A stretch of DNA of 64,000 nucleotides from Podocnemis expansa (Eukaryota; Chordata; Testudines; Podocnemididae). The stretch lies in assembly GCA_007922195.1 (NCBI GenBank), contig ML682038.1:6409695-6473694 (forward strand), written 5' to 3'. The number at the start of each line of letters is the position of its first letter. The stretch's first letter is position 1. The translations under genes and the position numbers were made by a program. The notes under the pieces are model-generated. The model made no database searches. It saw nothing but the letters and a program-made list of their open reading frames with translations, and was not told the DNA's origin. Shown here piece after piece: positions 11,901 to 25,100 of this stretch.

Positions 11901-14900
11901 TCTCTTCACCAAACACAGTGTCAAACAGTCCAGTTTATTATGACAATGATAGTGAAGCACTTTTCTTATTTTCTCACAGGAGTTAGCATTCTGCATATCA
12001 ATTTTGGCTTTTCTTATCATACTGCATCATCTCTGGAGTCAGATTCAGTTCATGATATTTACTTTAATGGGTAGGAAATGTTTTGATTTACCACTAACTA
12101 ACAGCACAAGTAGTTTCTTTGGTAATGTTTTCTAGGTGATTTATAAAGGATTTCTTTCTTTCTACCATCTAAAAAGAACCATGCTAGCTTATGATACCTG
12201 CTGCCTAAAGCTTTTCCTCCTCATATTCCCAAAATGCCACACTAGAGTTTAATCCCATATGGTTAAAAATTAAATATCCCTAATTAAAAAAAAGAGGGAA
12301 ACACTCAAATTCATGGGCTCATATTTCAGTTGTTGCTAGGCATTTCAAGTAGCAATTTAAAACTATAAATCAATAGTAACAACAAATCACCATTTTTTGT
12401 CATCTTTGTATAACATGGGAATGCAAATTTACCAAATGAGTAGTGACCTTTGTTACCATCCTAAAAGTATCACATTGGATGAGAAAGGGTTTTTTTGTTT
12501 TTTTAGGAGCTACAATGCAGATGTAAGAGTCTGCATAAAATTTAAAATTCTGCTCCTTATCTTCATGAGAGAAAACTATTATGTAATACGGGCGTGTCAA
12601 ACTCATTTGCTATGGCAGGCCAGATTTAACTTGAATGTCCTTCAAGTGGATAGTACATACCATACATTGAAATACTTTGGCACTCTTGCAGCATCACAGA
12701 GATCCGTGTATGCAAAACTGCACTCTGCAGCTATGTCCACATGTTGCTTTTAAATCGAAACAACAACCGTTGTTTTGATTTAAAAAAAAACATGTCCGGA
12801 TGATGGTTCATTATTTCAAAATGACGAGTCCCATCATTTCGAAACAACGAACCTTATTTTGAAACAGTAAAACCTACTAGGCAATCGAAATAGCTGTTAA
12901 ATCGAAGCACTTGTTTCGAAATAACGCCTTTCGGATGTGTTATTTTGAAATAACCATTATTTTGATTTAACACTTTTGCCCTTCTCCTTCCCAGGGTGCC
13001 TTTCTTTTTCTGTATATTGGGTGGGGGCATGACCCAGCAAGGGGGCCATGTTGCCACACCTCCCATGGTGCCCCTCTCCTGAATCGAAATAGCAAGTCCT
13101 TTGTCTGGACTTGCTATTTTGATTTGGTGTTTTTGCTTATTTGATTTAAGTTAAATTGATTTAATGATTTCATTTCAAATTTACTTATTTTGATTTAATT
13201 TAAATTGAACTAAGCCTGTATGTGTGGACATAGCCTGTGAGACCACTCTGTCTCTCTCTCTGTGAGAGAGTGTGGTCTCACTGAGAAGTCTTGCATCCTC
13301 AGTGCTCTGACCTAACACTCTTCATGGGCCAGATGGAACAGATTCACAGGTTGCATGTTTGACGCTCCTGATGTAAGGGAAACAATCATCATTCATGAGG
13401 TCAGAGACCATTTTGTCATAGATCTCTCTCACTGTGTCCTAGAATTGTTTGGGAGATTATTTTGGTTTAAGGTTAGTGTTTGAGATCACTGAGACTGAGT
13501 ACTTTTGAGCTTATTTCCCTCTCAAGGTATATATGTAACTCTTGGTGTCACTAATGATAAGAACACAAATGACGAGAACCAGCTCACAGTACACTATTGA
13601 GTAGTACATTTTAACAACACTGGGCCCTGCTCAGTTCTGGAACAGATACTATATCTTCAGACTCAATGGTCTTTTGACTAGTGTTATCTTCACAATTCTC
13701 AAGGAAGGAAAATTATCTTCTGTTAGAATAACATGTGAGCCAGACTACACTTTCTGTGTAGGCATGGCTGAATGTATCCTTTCTGCAGTGGATTGAGCCA
13801 TTATTCCCTTGAGGGATTCCACACTAACATCCCTCTGGGTTTTCAGAGTGGGAAGGCAAAAGGAATTCACTGAAACAGCTCATCCTTTTGCTATTCTGGT
13901 TATGTCCCTTCTCCAGCTAGCACTGTCCACTTCTGGGTTGTGCTGGTTGCTATCCCACAGGTCCACTTAAACCTTCAGCAGAAAGGATGTTGCAACTACT
14001 TTTCTCCTTTGTTAACTCCCTCCCAGTCAACATTTTCCTTCTCTTGTTCTTTGCCTGAGTTTATTCCAGGAGAAGCTGGGATAGACCTAGCATATAATTG
14101 GGCATAGATTAAGAAAAGCAAAATGTTGACTGGGAGAGGGTAACAAAGGTCCTAAAAATAGAAATTCTTATCTGACACTGAAATTCTTCTACCCTATTTG
14201 AATCAAGGATCTATTTTGATAGGATTGTGAATAGAACATGTAACTTTCCAGAATTTTCTAGGAAACTGCTGAATATACTGCTTTGCTGACAGACTACACT
14301 ATCAAAAGCCAAGTGGGATTTCACAGCACAAGCTGTTTATAACCACCATTGCAGTAGCCCCAAATGTTTCCTTCCCTGTCTTTCACCCTAAAGGCAGCAT
14401 GCCTTACATATGATTTGGAAAAGATAAAACAAATAGAAAATGACCAGAACATTGGTGGTGGAAGTCTTGGGCAGAATTTGAACAAATGAAATTTTTGAAG
14501 TGTTATCCACTTATCTGCTGTTTTAAGGACACAGAAGTGTTCTGTGCCTCCATCACAGGCTCTGTAAAAGTTGAATAACAGACATTTTGTTGTGGTATAT
14601 AACCTGGTTAAGCTGGCTTGCCTCTGTCCAACAGCCTGGATTTAGCAGTAGGCTATTGAAATTTAAGAGCAATACACTCAAGGGTCAGATACTGGATGTT
14701 CTAGGCTTGAGTTTCAGCCAGTATAGCTTGATGTAGTGGTGAATTGTGTTGGTCCACGTCATGTTTCTGGACCATGCCTGGGTAAGTTGTCAGATGTGTT
14801 CAGTAGGGCATGGATAAAACTCTGTTCAATAAATTATCATTCAATACTGATAATCTTACAAGCTATTGACAGATTTAATCTCCTGTATTTATGTATGCTT

Positions 14901-15969
14901 ACTGAGCAAAGCAAGTTGAATAGTACCTAAACAAACAGGGAGTCCTGTGGCACTTTTAGAGACTAACAAATTCATTTATCACATGAACTTCATGGGAGAA
15001 AATCCCACTTCATCAGACACTTGAAGATTTGAAGCATCTGATGGAGTGGGATTTTCTCCCACAAAAGCTCATGAGCTGAATAAATGTGTTAATCTTTAAA
15101 TGTGCCACAGGACTCCTTGTTTGTTTTGCTGAATTAGATTAACACGCGTACCCCTTTGGGACTGAGAGTACCTAGAGAGCTCATGTCTTCTTGATGCTGC
15201 ATAGCTTAATTTCAGACCTGTATATGGCAAACAAACCACTATAGTAGCATTCGTTAATGATCTCCTAGAACTGACATTATTAAATCCATTGTATACCTTT
15301 TTGTACCATTCAGACATAAGGTATCATTGATTCAACTTCTATATGAGACTGGAATGCATGGATGAGCCCATGAGTTGCTAATCCTTTGCTCCTTCCTGGT
15401 TAAATAATCAGAAGGTGATATTGGATAATTTTACTTTTACTCCCTTTTATACAAAGTGCTGGTAGGTTCTATCTTGTCCCTGCCCCTCTCTTTGTCTTCT
15501 TATGATTGATGACTATATTGTGTAATTCCCAAGCAAAATCTTAATTCCAATGGAGTTAATGTAACCCACTGGTTTTCCTCCTGCTCTCAGCAACTGAATC
15601 TACCATTTCTGGTTTCCATCCATAGAGTTTTTGCTATATTCTTTCAATATTTAATCATTTCACAAAGTCTCTTCTCCAGCCAGCTACCTATATTTCTAAT
15701 AACTGAATGTCTTACTGCCACTCTTAGCTCTCCTTGTTACTTACCACAGTCCTTTTATCATTTGGAAAGATTTTCTCAGGATCTAAGTAATAGCTGTCAT
15801 GCTGTGGATCTGCTGGGAGAACGAGATCCCCCAAGGCTTTTTTTTTTAAAACTAATTCTTGGGGACAATTTGTGACAATCCTGACTACTGCACCTGAGAA
15901 ATAGAGACATCTCTCTCTCAACAGAAATGCCTTAATATTTAGTAAATTATGCAACTTCCTGTAGGTCAC

Positions 15970-16018
<49 letters not shown>

Positions 16019-16028
16019 NNNNNNNNNN

Positions 16029-16075
<47 letters not shown>

Positions 16076-16084
16076 TATTATTAT

Positions 16085-16116
<32 letters not shown>

Positions 16117-19100
16117 TTACTACTACTATTATTATTACTATTACTATTATTGTTATTATTTTCTGTATTACACTTGCAAAGGTCACTAATATAGTGTGAT
16201 CCAAAGAGCAGCAACCTGATCTCCCATATGAAAAATAGAGAATAGATGCATAAATAATTAAGTCATTACACATGGATGATAAAATAATTTTTATGCAAAT
16301 GGCCCTAGAGACTAAAATGTCCCTATCCTTTACCCACTTCTTACAGCATGATTAAATAAATAGTCATGGTGCCATTAGAGACCATGTGCCTTGAGACCCC
16401 CCAAATGCTGGAAATGCTGATAGCTTTCTGCATTTGATTATTTTTAATTTCAAAAGGTCTTTTGAAAAAAATTAACCATAAGAAAAAGAGCATAATGTTA
16501 TTTTCATGCTTAATTTCCCATGAGCACAAATATTCTCTATGTATTCTTATAATAGTATATTTAATTTTCAAAAACAGAAATAAATGAAAATTAAACTGTT
16601 CTGTACATTTAATAGAGAAGCTTAGTCTCAGATTCTATTCAAATTACTACCACACAGTGCATCTTTTTGCATAAATTATGCATGTACAGTACAAATAACA
16701 GCCCATTTCATGTATAGATATCTTTACTTCATTCACAGTACTGGAATTTCAGCATATAAAAGTTGCAAAACAATTCATCATTGCTTGTGTTTGACCTATA
16801 TGCACAATATAACATTTTACAGTGCTTGTTAATGCAGTAAAGATCATACATGAAGAGTTAATGGCAGACATCTTTGTATTGTTAAATGATACACTAAAAG
16901 CAGAGTTTTCTGTTTTGTCAGTGGATCTCACAGCCAAAGGCAGATATTTCTGTGTTTATGTTTAAGGTCTTGGGTCCTTAATAAATAAGATTGACTAGCC
17001 AGATCATAAAATACAGCTTTCCATATATTAGCCATCCCCTAACCCATTCTGAAATTTGAGTAAAAGCCATCTTAGGGCTTCTCTGGAGAGGGAAGTCATT
17101 CTCAGGTCAGATAAGGTGTGAATTTAAAGCACCATAGCTAGTCTGGAATAAATCCCTATGGCTATGTCTACACTGGAGGCTTAAGTCAACTTAACCAAGC
17201 TTAAGTCAAGTTAAGCTATTCCCTGGCCACATTTGGAGTTCATTAAATCAACTTAAGCACTTGCTTAAGTCAGCTTAATAACCCTCACCCTTAAAGTCGA
17301 TTTAACCCTTAAAGTCAACTTTATTAAGTCGACTTAACAAAATGTGGCCATTAAAGTTGACTTAATAAAGTGGACTTAAGGCAGGAGAACCATTTAAGTC
17401 AACTTAATAAAGTCGACTTAAGCCAGGGGACCCATTTAAAGTCAGCTTTATTAAATGACTTTAAATGGGTCCCCTGACTTTATAAAGTTGACTTAAACAA
17501 ATGGGGACTCTCTAAGTTGACTTAATAAGGTTGACCTTGTTAAGTCGACTTAACTGATCCCTCTAGTTTAGACATAGCCTTTGTGGATACTTTGAAATTG
17601 ACAGTGTCCATACACAGAGGTTTTTCCACAGCAACCATTCCAATCAATTTCCTTCTGTACACAAGCTCTTAGTCCCCAGTCCAGTGAAACACAAAGTATT
17701 ATTAACCACTGTGACTTTACTGGGAGTAATCATGTGATCAAAGTTAAGAATATACTTAGTTAAGGTGCTTTGCTGGATAAGGACCTAAGTAAGGTCTCAG
17801 ATCTAGATCTAGGCAGAAAGAAAAAAAAGCTGGATACAAACACCTCTGAAACGCAGAGTATTCAAAAATCTGCAATTGGATCAAAATTTTGCCAAACCAA
17901 AATCCAGGCGTGAACACTCCCGTATTTGTGGAGGTTCAAAAACTGGATTCAAATACCAAGGTTCAAACTTATAATAAGTATTACCAAAGCCTAAGGCCAA
18001 ATATTTTAAAGGTGGGTGTCTAAAATTAGACACATAAATTGCCATTTAGACACCTATATAAGTGCTTCTTATTGTCAGAGGTATTGCGTATCTGCTGCTT
18101 CAGATGAAGTAGGTGCTAAGTATTTCTAAACATCAAACTCCTAACTTATGTTACTAAATAGGGATCTAGCCGCCTAAACTTAGTCAATGAAGCTTGACTT
18201 TTTGGGTCTAAATTCTCTCCCTTGATTTACATTTGCAGATATCTGGTAGTTGGACCAATCCATGCACTTTAGGATTAGTGTCTGTCTGGATCTCTGGTTT
18301 CCCTATCTATTTTGTCTAAGATGCAGGGCCAGATTATAGCAGGGGCTTTAGGGGCTTCATGCCAAGCCCAGCCAAAAGGGGGACCCCAGGCTCCAGCCTC
18401 TAAAACCACTGTCCAATCCTCCCACACTCACATCCTTCTCAGTGTCAGTGCTGAGAGCGTTCTTGCACTGTTGGTGATGGGGGTAGAGAGCATGTTCCTA
18501 GAGCCAGAAGCTGGGCCCTGTGCTTCCACCCTTCCCTGGGGGCTTGCTGGTTTGTCCCCGAGGGCAGAGTGAGGTGGGCCAATGCTTCTTTGCTCTGCCC
18601 AGGGAGCATGGCCAGCTGGCATGTGGTTTAGCCTCTGCTCCAGCACAGCCTTCCAGTGCCCATAGCCTTGGGGGGCTACACTGAGGGCTGCTCTGCACAC
18701 CAGATGGCCCCACCCCCACCTCTGGGGGCAGACTGGCCAGAACAGGGCCAGAGAGGGAGCCTTTTTTGGCCCCAGGGTTCCCCCCAGCAACAGGCCTCCC
18801 TGCTGGCAGGTGGGAGGATGTGGTAGGAGACAGCCTAGAGCAGCCAGGCTGGTTAATCCAGCCATGCTAAAATGAGATACAGATTGCAATATTTTGTAGT
18901 TCAGATGACTTACTAGCAACACATCAGAGAGCCAACAGTCTAAAGAAATACCATAGTCAAAAGTAACTAAACCATGTATATCTAGCTGAAAAGGAAATTC
19001 AAGTTAAATCATCCATAAACAGTACTCTGATTTCATTTCCCTTTGTAGTCAATATGTATAGTGCTGTAATTCTGTGAGGATATAAACTATAATAAAGATT

Positions 19101-22100
19101 GAGTTGTTTGGGAAGAGAAATGCTAATTGAATGACCTATGTTATTCTTGTTTCATGGGTTTTAAAATTTTCCATTACTTGGCTGTAACCTTATGTTATCT
19201 ACCAGAATTACCATAGGGACATTTCTCTCTGTATTCACACACTCATAGTTATATCTGCCCCAGTTGCTGAATACTTTTATTTCAGCTGTGGATCCTCAGT
19301 ATATTTGCCCATGAGATAGTATTAAATGAAATGTCAGAGAGGTCTGTAATTGGCTAAGTTTTAGCTAATTGAAAGTCATGTAAAAGGATTTTAAATATGC
19401 AATGTAAGAGAGCATGAACAAAACAGATTATTAAAAGAAATATGAGAGATCACACTGTGATTTACTGCTCCTATGCATCTGATTTTCAGTTGTATTTATG
19501 CAGTGTAGTGAAGAGGTATTTCTAAATTTCATCTCGGTGAGCTTTTACAATTATTTAGCCCTTTACAGAAGACATAAATCGTTTTCTCTCCTCCTCACCA
19601 ATAATAAGAAGACAGTCCTGTGAGTCTTGCTTGCCTCAACAGTTCTGTTGAAGTCAATGAGATGAGAATTGTCAGTGAGGCTTACTTGTGAGAATTTAGT
19701 TTTGGAGGATTAGGCTTCATGTAAAAAACATCTGGAGGTAAAGTCTTCCCCTTGGTGCTTCATGTTATCTCAACTCCAACATGCTTTCTTCACAAGAACT
19801 TTCATAGACCCAAACAGCAACCTTAATACAGGGAAAATCCTATTGGAGCCACAAGGCAGATTTCAGCTCTACTCTTCTGCTCTTCTATGAACAGATGTGC
19901 ACAGCACCAGCATGAGAGCTATGCACACAGGGAGAACAGACTGTCAGACTTGAGCTGTGCCTGGTGGAACTGAATATCACCACATAACTTCTATAATAAG
20001 ACAGAAAAATGGATGGATAGATACCTAACATATGTCAAATGACTTAGTTAAATGACCCAACTGATCAGTTCCCTATGAGTAATACAAACCCCTGTGCAGA
20101 AGGCCTAGGCACTGCTTAAGTGCAGCTGAACTTTGTTTTGAAACTCCTCTCTGCAGGGCTGAATTTCAATAGTGCATTTTAGTTGCACAGCAAAAATAGA
20201 GGAAATATTAGGTGTAGACAACTCAAAGGCAAAAAACGCTCCAAAAAGTATTATTCTACTTCCCTCTAACTTTATTACAGACAATGGATCTTAGTTTTAA
20301 AGTTCAGGTCAAGTGGCCATTTGGTTTTGAGATTTACTTTAGGGTGGTTTCTTCTTGATTCCCATTTTGAGCCTTGCTTTTATGCTTAATGCAAGATTTC
20401 ATTTAACAGACACATTCAAATCAATGCAGAAAAATCCTGACTTCTTTTCTTTCAGTATCTCTGTTCCCCTAGGTGCTGAGAGTTGTGTAATTCAATGGCA
20501 TTGGTGGTGAGTTGTGGTGACAATGCACTGAGAGCAGTTCTCAGACAACTGCATTCTTATCCTTAATTTGAGGGGCAAATACCACAACCGAAGTTTGTTT
20601 TAATGGTTGACTCTGTGAATTGTCTGATTAGTCATGAGTGCCTACTGGTTGGTGGGTATTTCAGTTTTGGTCCTCTTCAAATAATACTAGATCATAAGAA
20701 TGACAGTGTGGACAAAATGATTTCTTCTGTTCAGATTGTTGTAATTACCTAATTAAAAAACTGGACAGACTTGAATTCTGATCTCTTCAAGGCATTTCTC
20801 ATCTGGTTATTTAATTAAAAAAATTATGAAAGAAAAATTATCACCTTCACAAAAAGTATTAGTTTCTTTGCTATTACAGATGTAGTGTTGCTGCTTTACA
20901 TCATATCACAACAGATTCACTTCACAACAGCACAATCTACCTGTTTGGAAAATTATTCAATAGATCTCATCCATGCTAAGTAGTGCTTGGTGATTTGTAG
21001 CTATTACAGACGGATGAGCACTGAAATATTAGCCTACTTGGCAGCAGATGTGTAGCTCTGAAATTCCCTTTGACAGTAGGATAATTATGTCTGTTAGCTT
21101 TTGTTTGCACACTGGTGCATTGTACTCCTCAGCCTCCCTGGCTTTTGAACAAGCAAGGTATTGAAATATAAAAGAATGAACAGGGCATTGGATGTTTCAG
21201 TGTCTGCCTGAATAGCCCAAGGTATTAGAATGGAGGGATAGGCTGGATGTGCACATGTAGTTTTGTAAACAAAGACAAAATTAGTTCTAATTGTTAATCA
21301 CAGAGTGTCCCTTAATATAGTGGTAGTACATTAGCTATGTATACAAAGGGAGCAGCTAGTTTTCACCAATCAACAGTTCTCACAGAACTGTATGTATTAC
21401 AGAATGGTTTATTGGGGGAGGTCTTTGTTTATCATCTACTCTTTATAATATTTGCTACAGTCAATTGAAGTTGCACTTGTTTAACCAAAAGGAGTGTTCT
21501 CCCAGAATCTTCAACATTTTTCTGGAAATCCACTTGAGATGAGCAGAAAGGAAATCTTGGTTTACCACTTTATCTAAAGGATGGCACACCTATCAGTTCA
21601 CCAGGTTACTATACTATAATATAAGCATTGCCTGCATGAGTGCAGAGCATAGCATGGAATTTGATTCCTCAATCATCTGTCTGTCTAAGTGATTGTATTA
21701 TTAGTTGAGCTTTATTATTATTCTGGAATGGTGATCGCTTTTTGGCTCTCAGCATTCAGTGTCACTATAATGGGAGGGAGAAAACACCTACACACCCAGT
21801 TTCCAGCCAATATGCACATAGATGAGACAATATAGAAACATGAGATTAGGGAGGAAAAAAATGTTTCTAAGCTGTGGGCTTTTTCTTTCCTTTGCATGGT
21901 AGCTTCAAGGAATTTAGAATTTGCTGGTCCAGCTGACATTTCAGAAAGCTTTTTTTAATTCCTGGAGCTTTGTCAGTATTTTTTCTTGCCTTCATAGAAT
22001 GTGCAAAGTGTCCACAGCTTTTATGTGCCACTCCCAACATATTTGCAACAACACAGCTAAATCATTCATTCATGACTAAGTCTGAGTAGCATCAAACCTT

Positions 22101-25100
22101 CCAAGCATGGTATGTGTCTATAATCCCTATAAATTATGCCAGCTCTGCTATCTGATACAATGAATCAAATTCTTGGGTGAGTCACAGTCTAAATTGGTGG
22201 TGTGCCTCATTCATCGGGTTTACAACAATATCCATTTTAAAAGAATCTTTAATTTACACCACTGCATATTTCCCAATGGAACACCTAGGTATCATGGCCA
22301 AATTTGATTGATCCACTATCATATTTTCTAGCTTTCTCTGCTGTGAAATATGAAAGTTTTTTATGTTTGCAATTAGATGGGCTATACATCCTGTAAGGTT
22401 ACAGTAGGAGGTTATGTATATTTTAATTTAGTTCTTGGCTGTTCCTCTCTGCTTATCTGATAGGAGAGAAAGGAGGAGGAGGAGAGAACCAGCGGAAGCA
22501 GGCAGTAATGTGACTACTAGATTTCTGACACTGTCTGGCAACCAGAACTCGTTAATTACTGGGAGGTTTTAGATTTATTTTTTTCTACACCTATCTCTTG
22601 TGCAATTGGGAAAGGAGCTGGAGCAAAAATGATCAGGGATAATTGATAAAACCTGGAGAGTCTCCAGAGCCTTATTATGGGAGTATTAAAGAATGATAGA
22701 TGAATAAATCCAGAAAAAAACCCTTAGCTAAAACATCTATATTTTTGTAAGACTGTTTCCTTCACTTTCCTTCAATTATAAGTAATAGCTTTGTCTCACT
22801 TTTTCTTGTATGTTTTTCCTTTCCCTTTTATCTGACATTAGGAAGACTAGATTTTAATCCAGGCTGTAAGCTAATTACTTGTACAGAAAGAGTAGGCTTC
22901 TTTGATATACAAGAAGAAGCTGGATGGAAACTTGACAGAGCATGCTTTTGTTAGACTTTATTGAGAGAACATTGAGATAGGTTAGGATGTAGAGAAATGA
23001 AATGTGTTTTGTTTGCCCCAAAAGAGCTTTCAGACAATATCAGCACCAGGAAGTTTTTATTTAAGATACTTTTCCCCAGAACTGATTTCAACATTTGTTC
23101 AAACTCTTTGACCTGTGGGTTACTTTATATTTCTTCATGAGATGTGTGCAGCCTACACAAAAATAAGCAAACCTGAACTGTTTTTGCCCAGAACTATATT
23201 TGGTATAGTTAGGCTGTGAGTAGGTGACATTGCATCATCCTTTTGCCACATAGCACTAACTGTAAGTAATGAAAATCCATTCAAGACATTTATTCTCAAT
23301 GGACTTTTAAAGTACATTACTGGCTACCATTCAGAGAATGACACAGCTAATATTATGATTGATGGAGTCTGCCTATCCCTATGCTGTTTGCTACTGTATA
23401 TAGATGAACATTTTTTTCAGATAATATTCTGTTGGTTCCCACTGACTTTTTTTAAAGGAGCCTTTTAATAAAAGCATCTTGAAACAGTATTGTTATGAGA
23501 AGGGTGACAGCTGCCAGATATTCTGCTGAAGCAACTGTGTTGCATAAATCGTAGTTCTTTTGCTAAAATTTAAACTGTTTTAAAATAACCTTTTGTGTTC
23601 ACTTTATTTTCACTACTTGAATATATTTAGTGTCAGGAGTGTGGGACCTGAACTGAGATACTAACCATAGACTACAGACTATGGGATAGGGCTGTGATCA
23701 GATAACATGTTTTTAAGCATGACGATTTTTATCAAACATGTGTGCCAGTGGTGTTTGAAAACCTATTAGGTAAAACAAGTTAATTAAAATTCAACTCATT
23801 TTCTTAGTGTAGGTAAACCCTTAGAGGCAAGAACTATGTATAGTTACAGCTCATTTTCTTGAGTTCTAATTTGTTCCTAAATTGATGCTCCCAGTCAGAA
23901 GAAGCCAGAGAAAGACACTCTGTAGTCAGTGGGGTTGCTTAAGTGTAACTGAGAGAAGAATGTGGCCTACTGACTTCAGTGAAAAATCTGCATGCCTCAT
24001 TGTAAGAAATAAAAATCTTTCTAAAATCAGAGTTAAACTTTTGCCCCAAATTCTTCTTTGTTCTATAAATGTAAATCCAGAGCAACCTCCACTGAGTCAG
24101 TGAAGCTGAGAATGCAGTTTGGCCCTGGATTACATTAAGAGTCATAAAGTATGTCTACACTGCAAAGAAAAAGCCAGAGCACTAAGTCTCAGAATCTGGG
24201 TCAGCTGATTCAGGTTCAGGGGGCTTGGGCTGCAGGCCTAAAAATAGCAGGGTAGACTTTTCCACTTGAGCTATAGAAAAGTTGTTGAGACTCTGCATCC
24301 CTGCTTGGTTTCAGAGCCTGAATGTTTTTAGCCCTGAACCCCAAGCAATGTGAGCCTGAGTCAATGGGCCTGGGCTCTGAGACTCTGCACCAGGGGTTTT
24401 CCTTTATATTATAGTAGACATAGCCTTCAGTTAATGGAGGTATTGTGGGAAATGGAGATAGCCAAAGGGTTATTCTGCATAGTTTGCCCTAGTATGAGCG
24501 GCAATCCTATAAAAAATAACCCATATGGTCAAATACTGGGCATTTATTTGGTCCTTACTCAGGTAAACTTCCTGTGATTGTCTGCATAAAAGCTACTGTA
24601 GTTAAAAACTAAGGTACGTCACTGCTACAGGCATATTTTAAATGTCAGTGAACTGTATTTTCCTATGTAGCCAAACAGCCACTATGGATGAAATGCCCTC
24701 TTATGCAGAGGGCAAACTCAAGGCTTCTGCACCATGTAAATCCCTCAAAACAGGGCATAACTTGGACTATTTTGAGTAGTTAAGTGAATTTAAGAGGCAC
24801 AGAGATCTTGAGCTGCCTCCAACACAGGAACAGTTTCATGCAATGTAAAGAAAATCTACATGACTAAAACATAAATCAGTAGAGGCCATTTTTTATTCTT
24901 AAGCCATGTATAGTCTTTGAAGGGACATGGAATTGTAGAGTAGCAGCCTATGCAGAACAGCATGGAGAAGGTAGATTACTAATGTGGATGTCATAGGTAG
25001 TATTATAAGGAAAGCTTTATACTAAATATCAAATATTACATAAAACAGTGGAGACATACAAGAAGGAAATGCACAGCAGTTTCTACTCCATACCTGACAG

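Larger units (their letters stand above)
9647..12588. other. TRIM55 last intron, first part
   Basis: This is AT-rich intron without recognised repeats, except for the candidate alternative exon at 11314-11658. Confidence 0.5.
12589..13370. mobile_element. Non-autonomous hAT-type element, with another element nested inside
   Basis: The left end CGGGCGTGTCAAAC (12589-12602) pairs with the right end GTTTGACGCTCCTG (13357-13370). Flanks ATGTAATA (12581-12588) and ATGTAAGG (13371-13378) look like a decayed 8-bp target duplication (6 of 8). Nearly two thirds of its length is the nested insertion at 12730-13234. Confidence 0.8.

Noticed and set aside
15969..16273. Poly-Ile/Asn/Tyr open frames
   Set aside because: They are translated trinucleotide microsatellite and assembly gap.
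18428..18922. 164-codon open frame on the minus strand
   Set aside because: It lies in a GC-rich repeat segment with a related inverted edge near 60600. The amino-acid sequence is low in structure and unrecognised.
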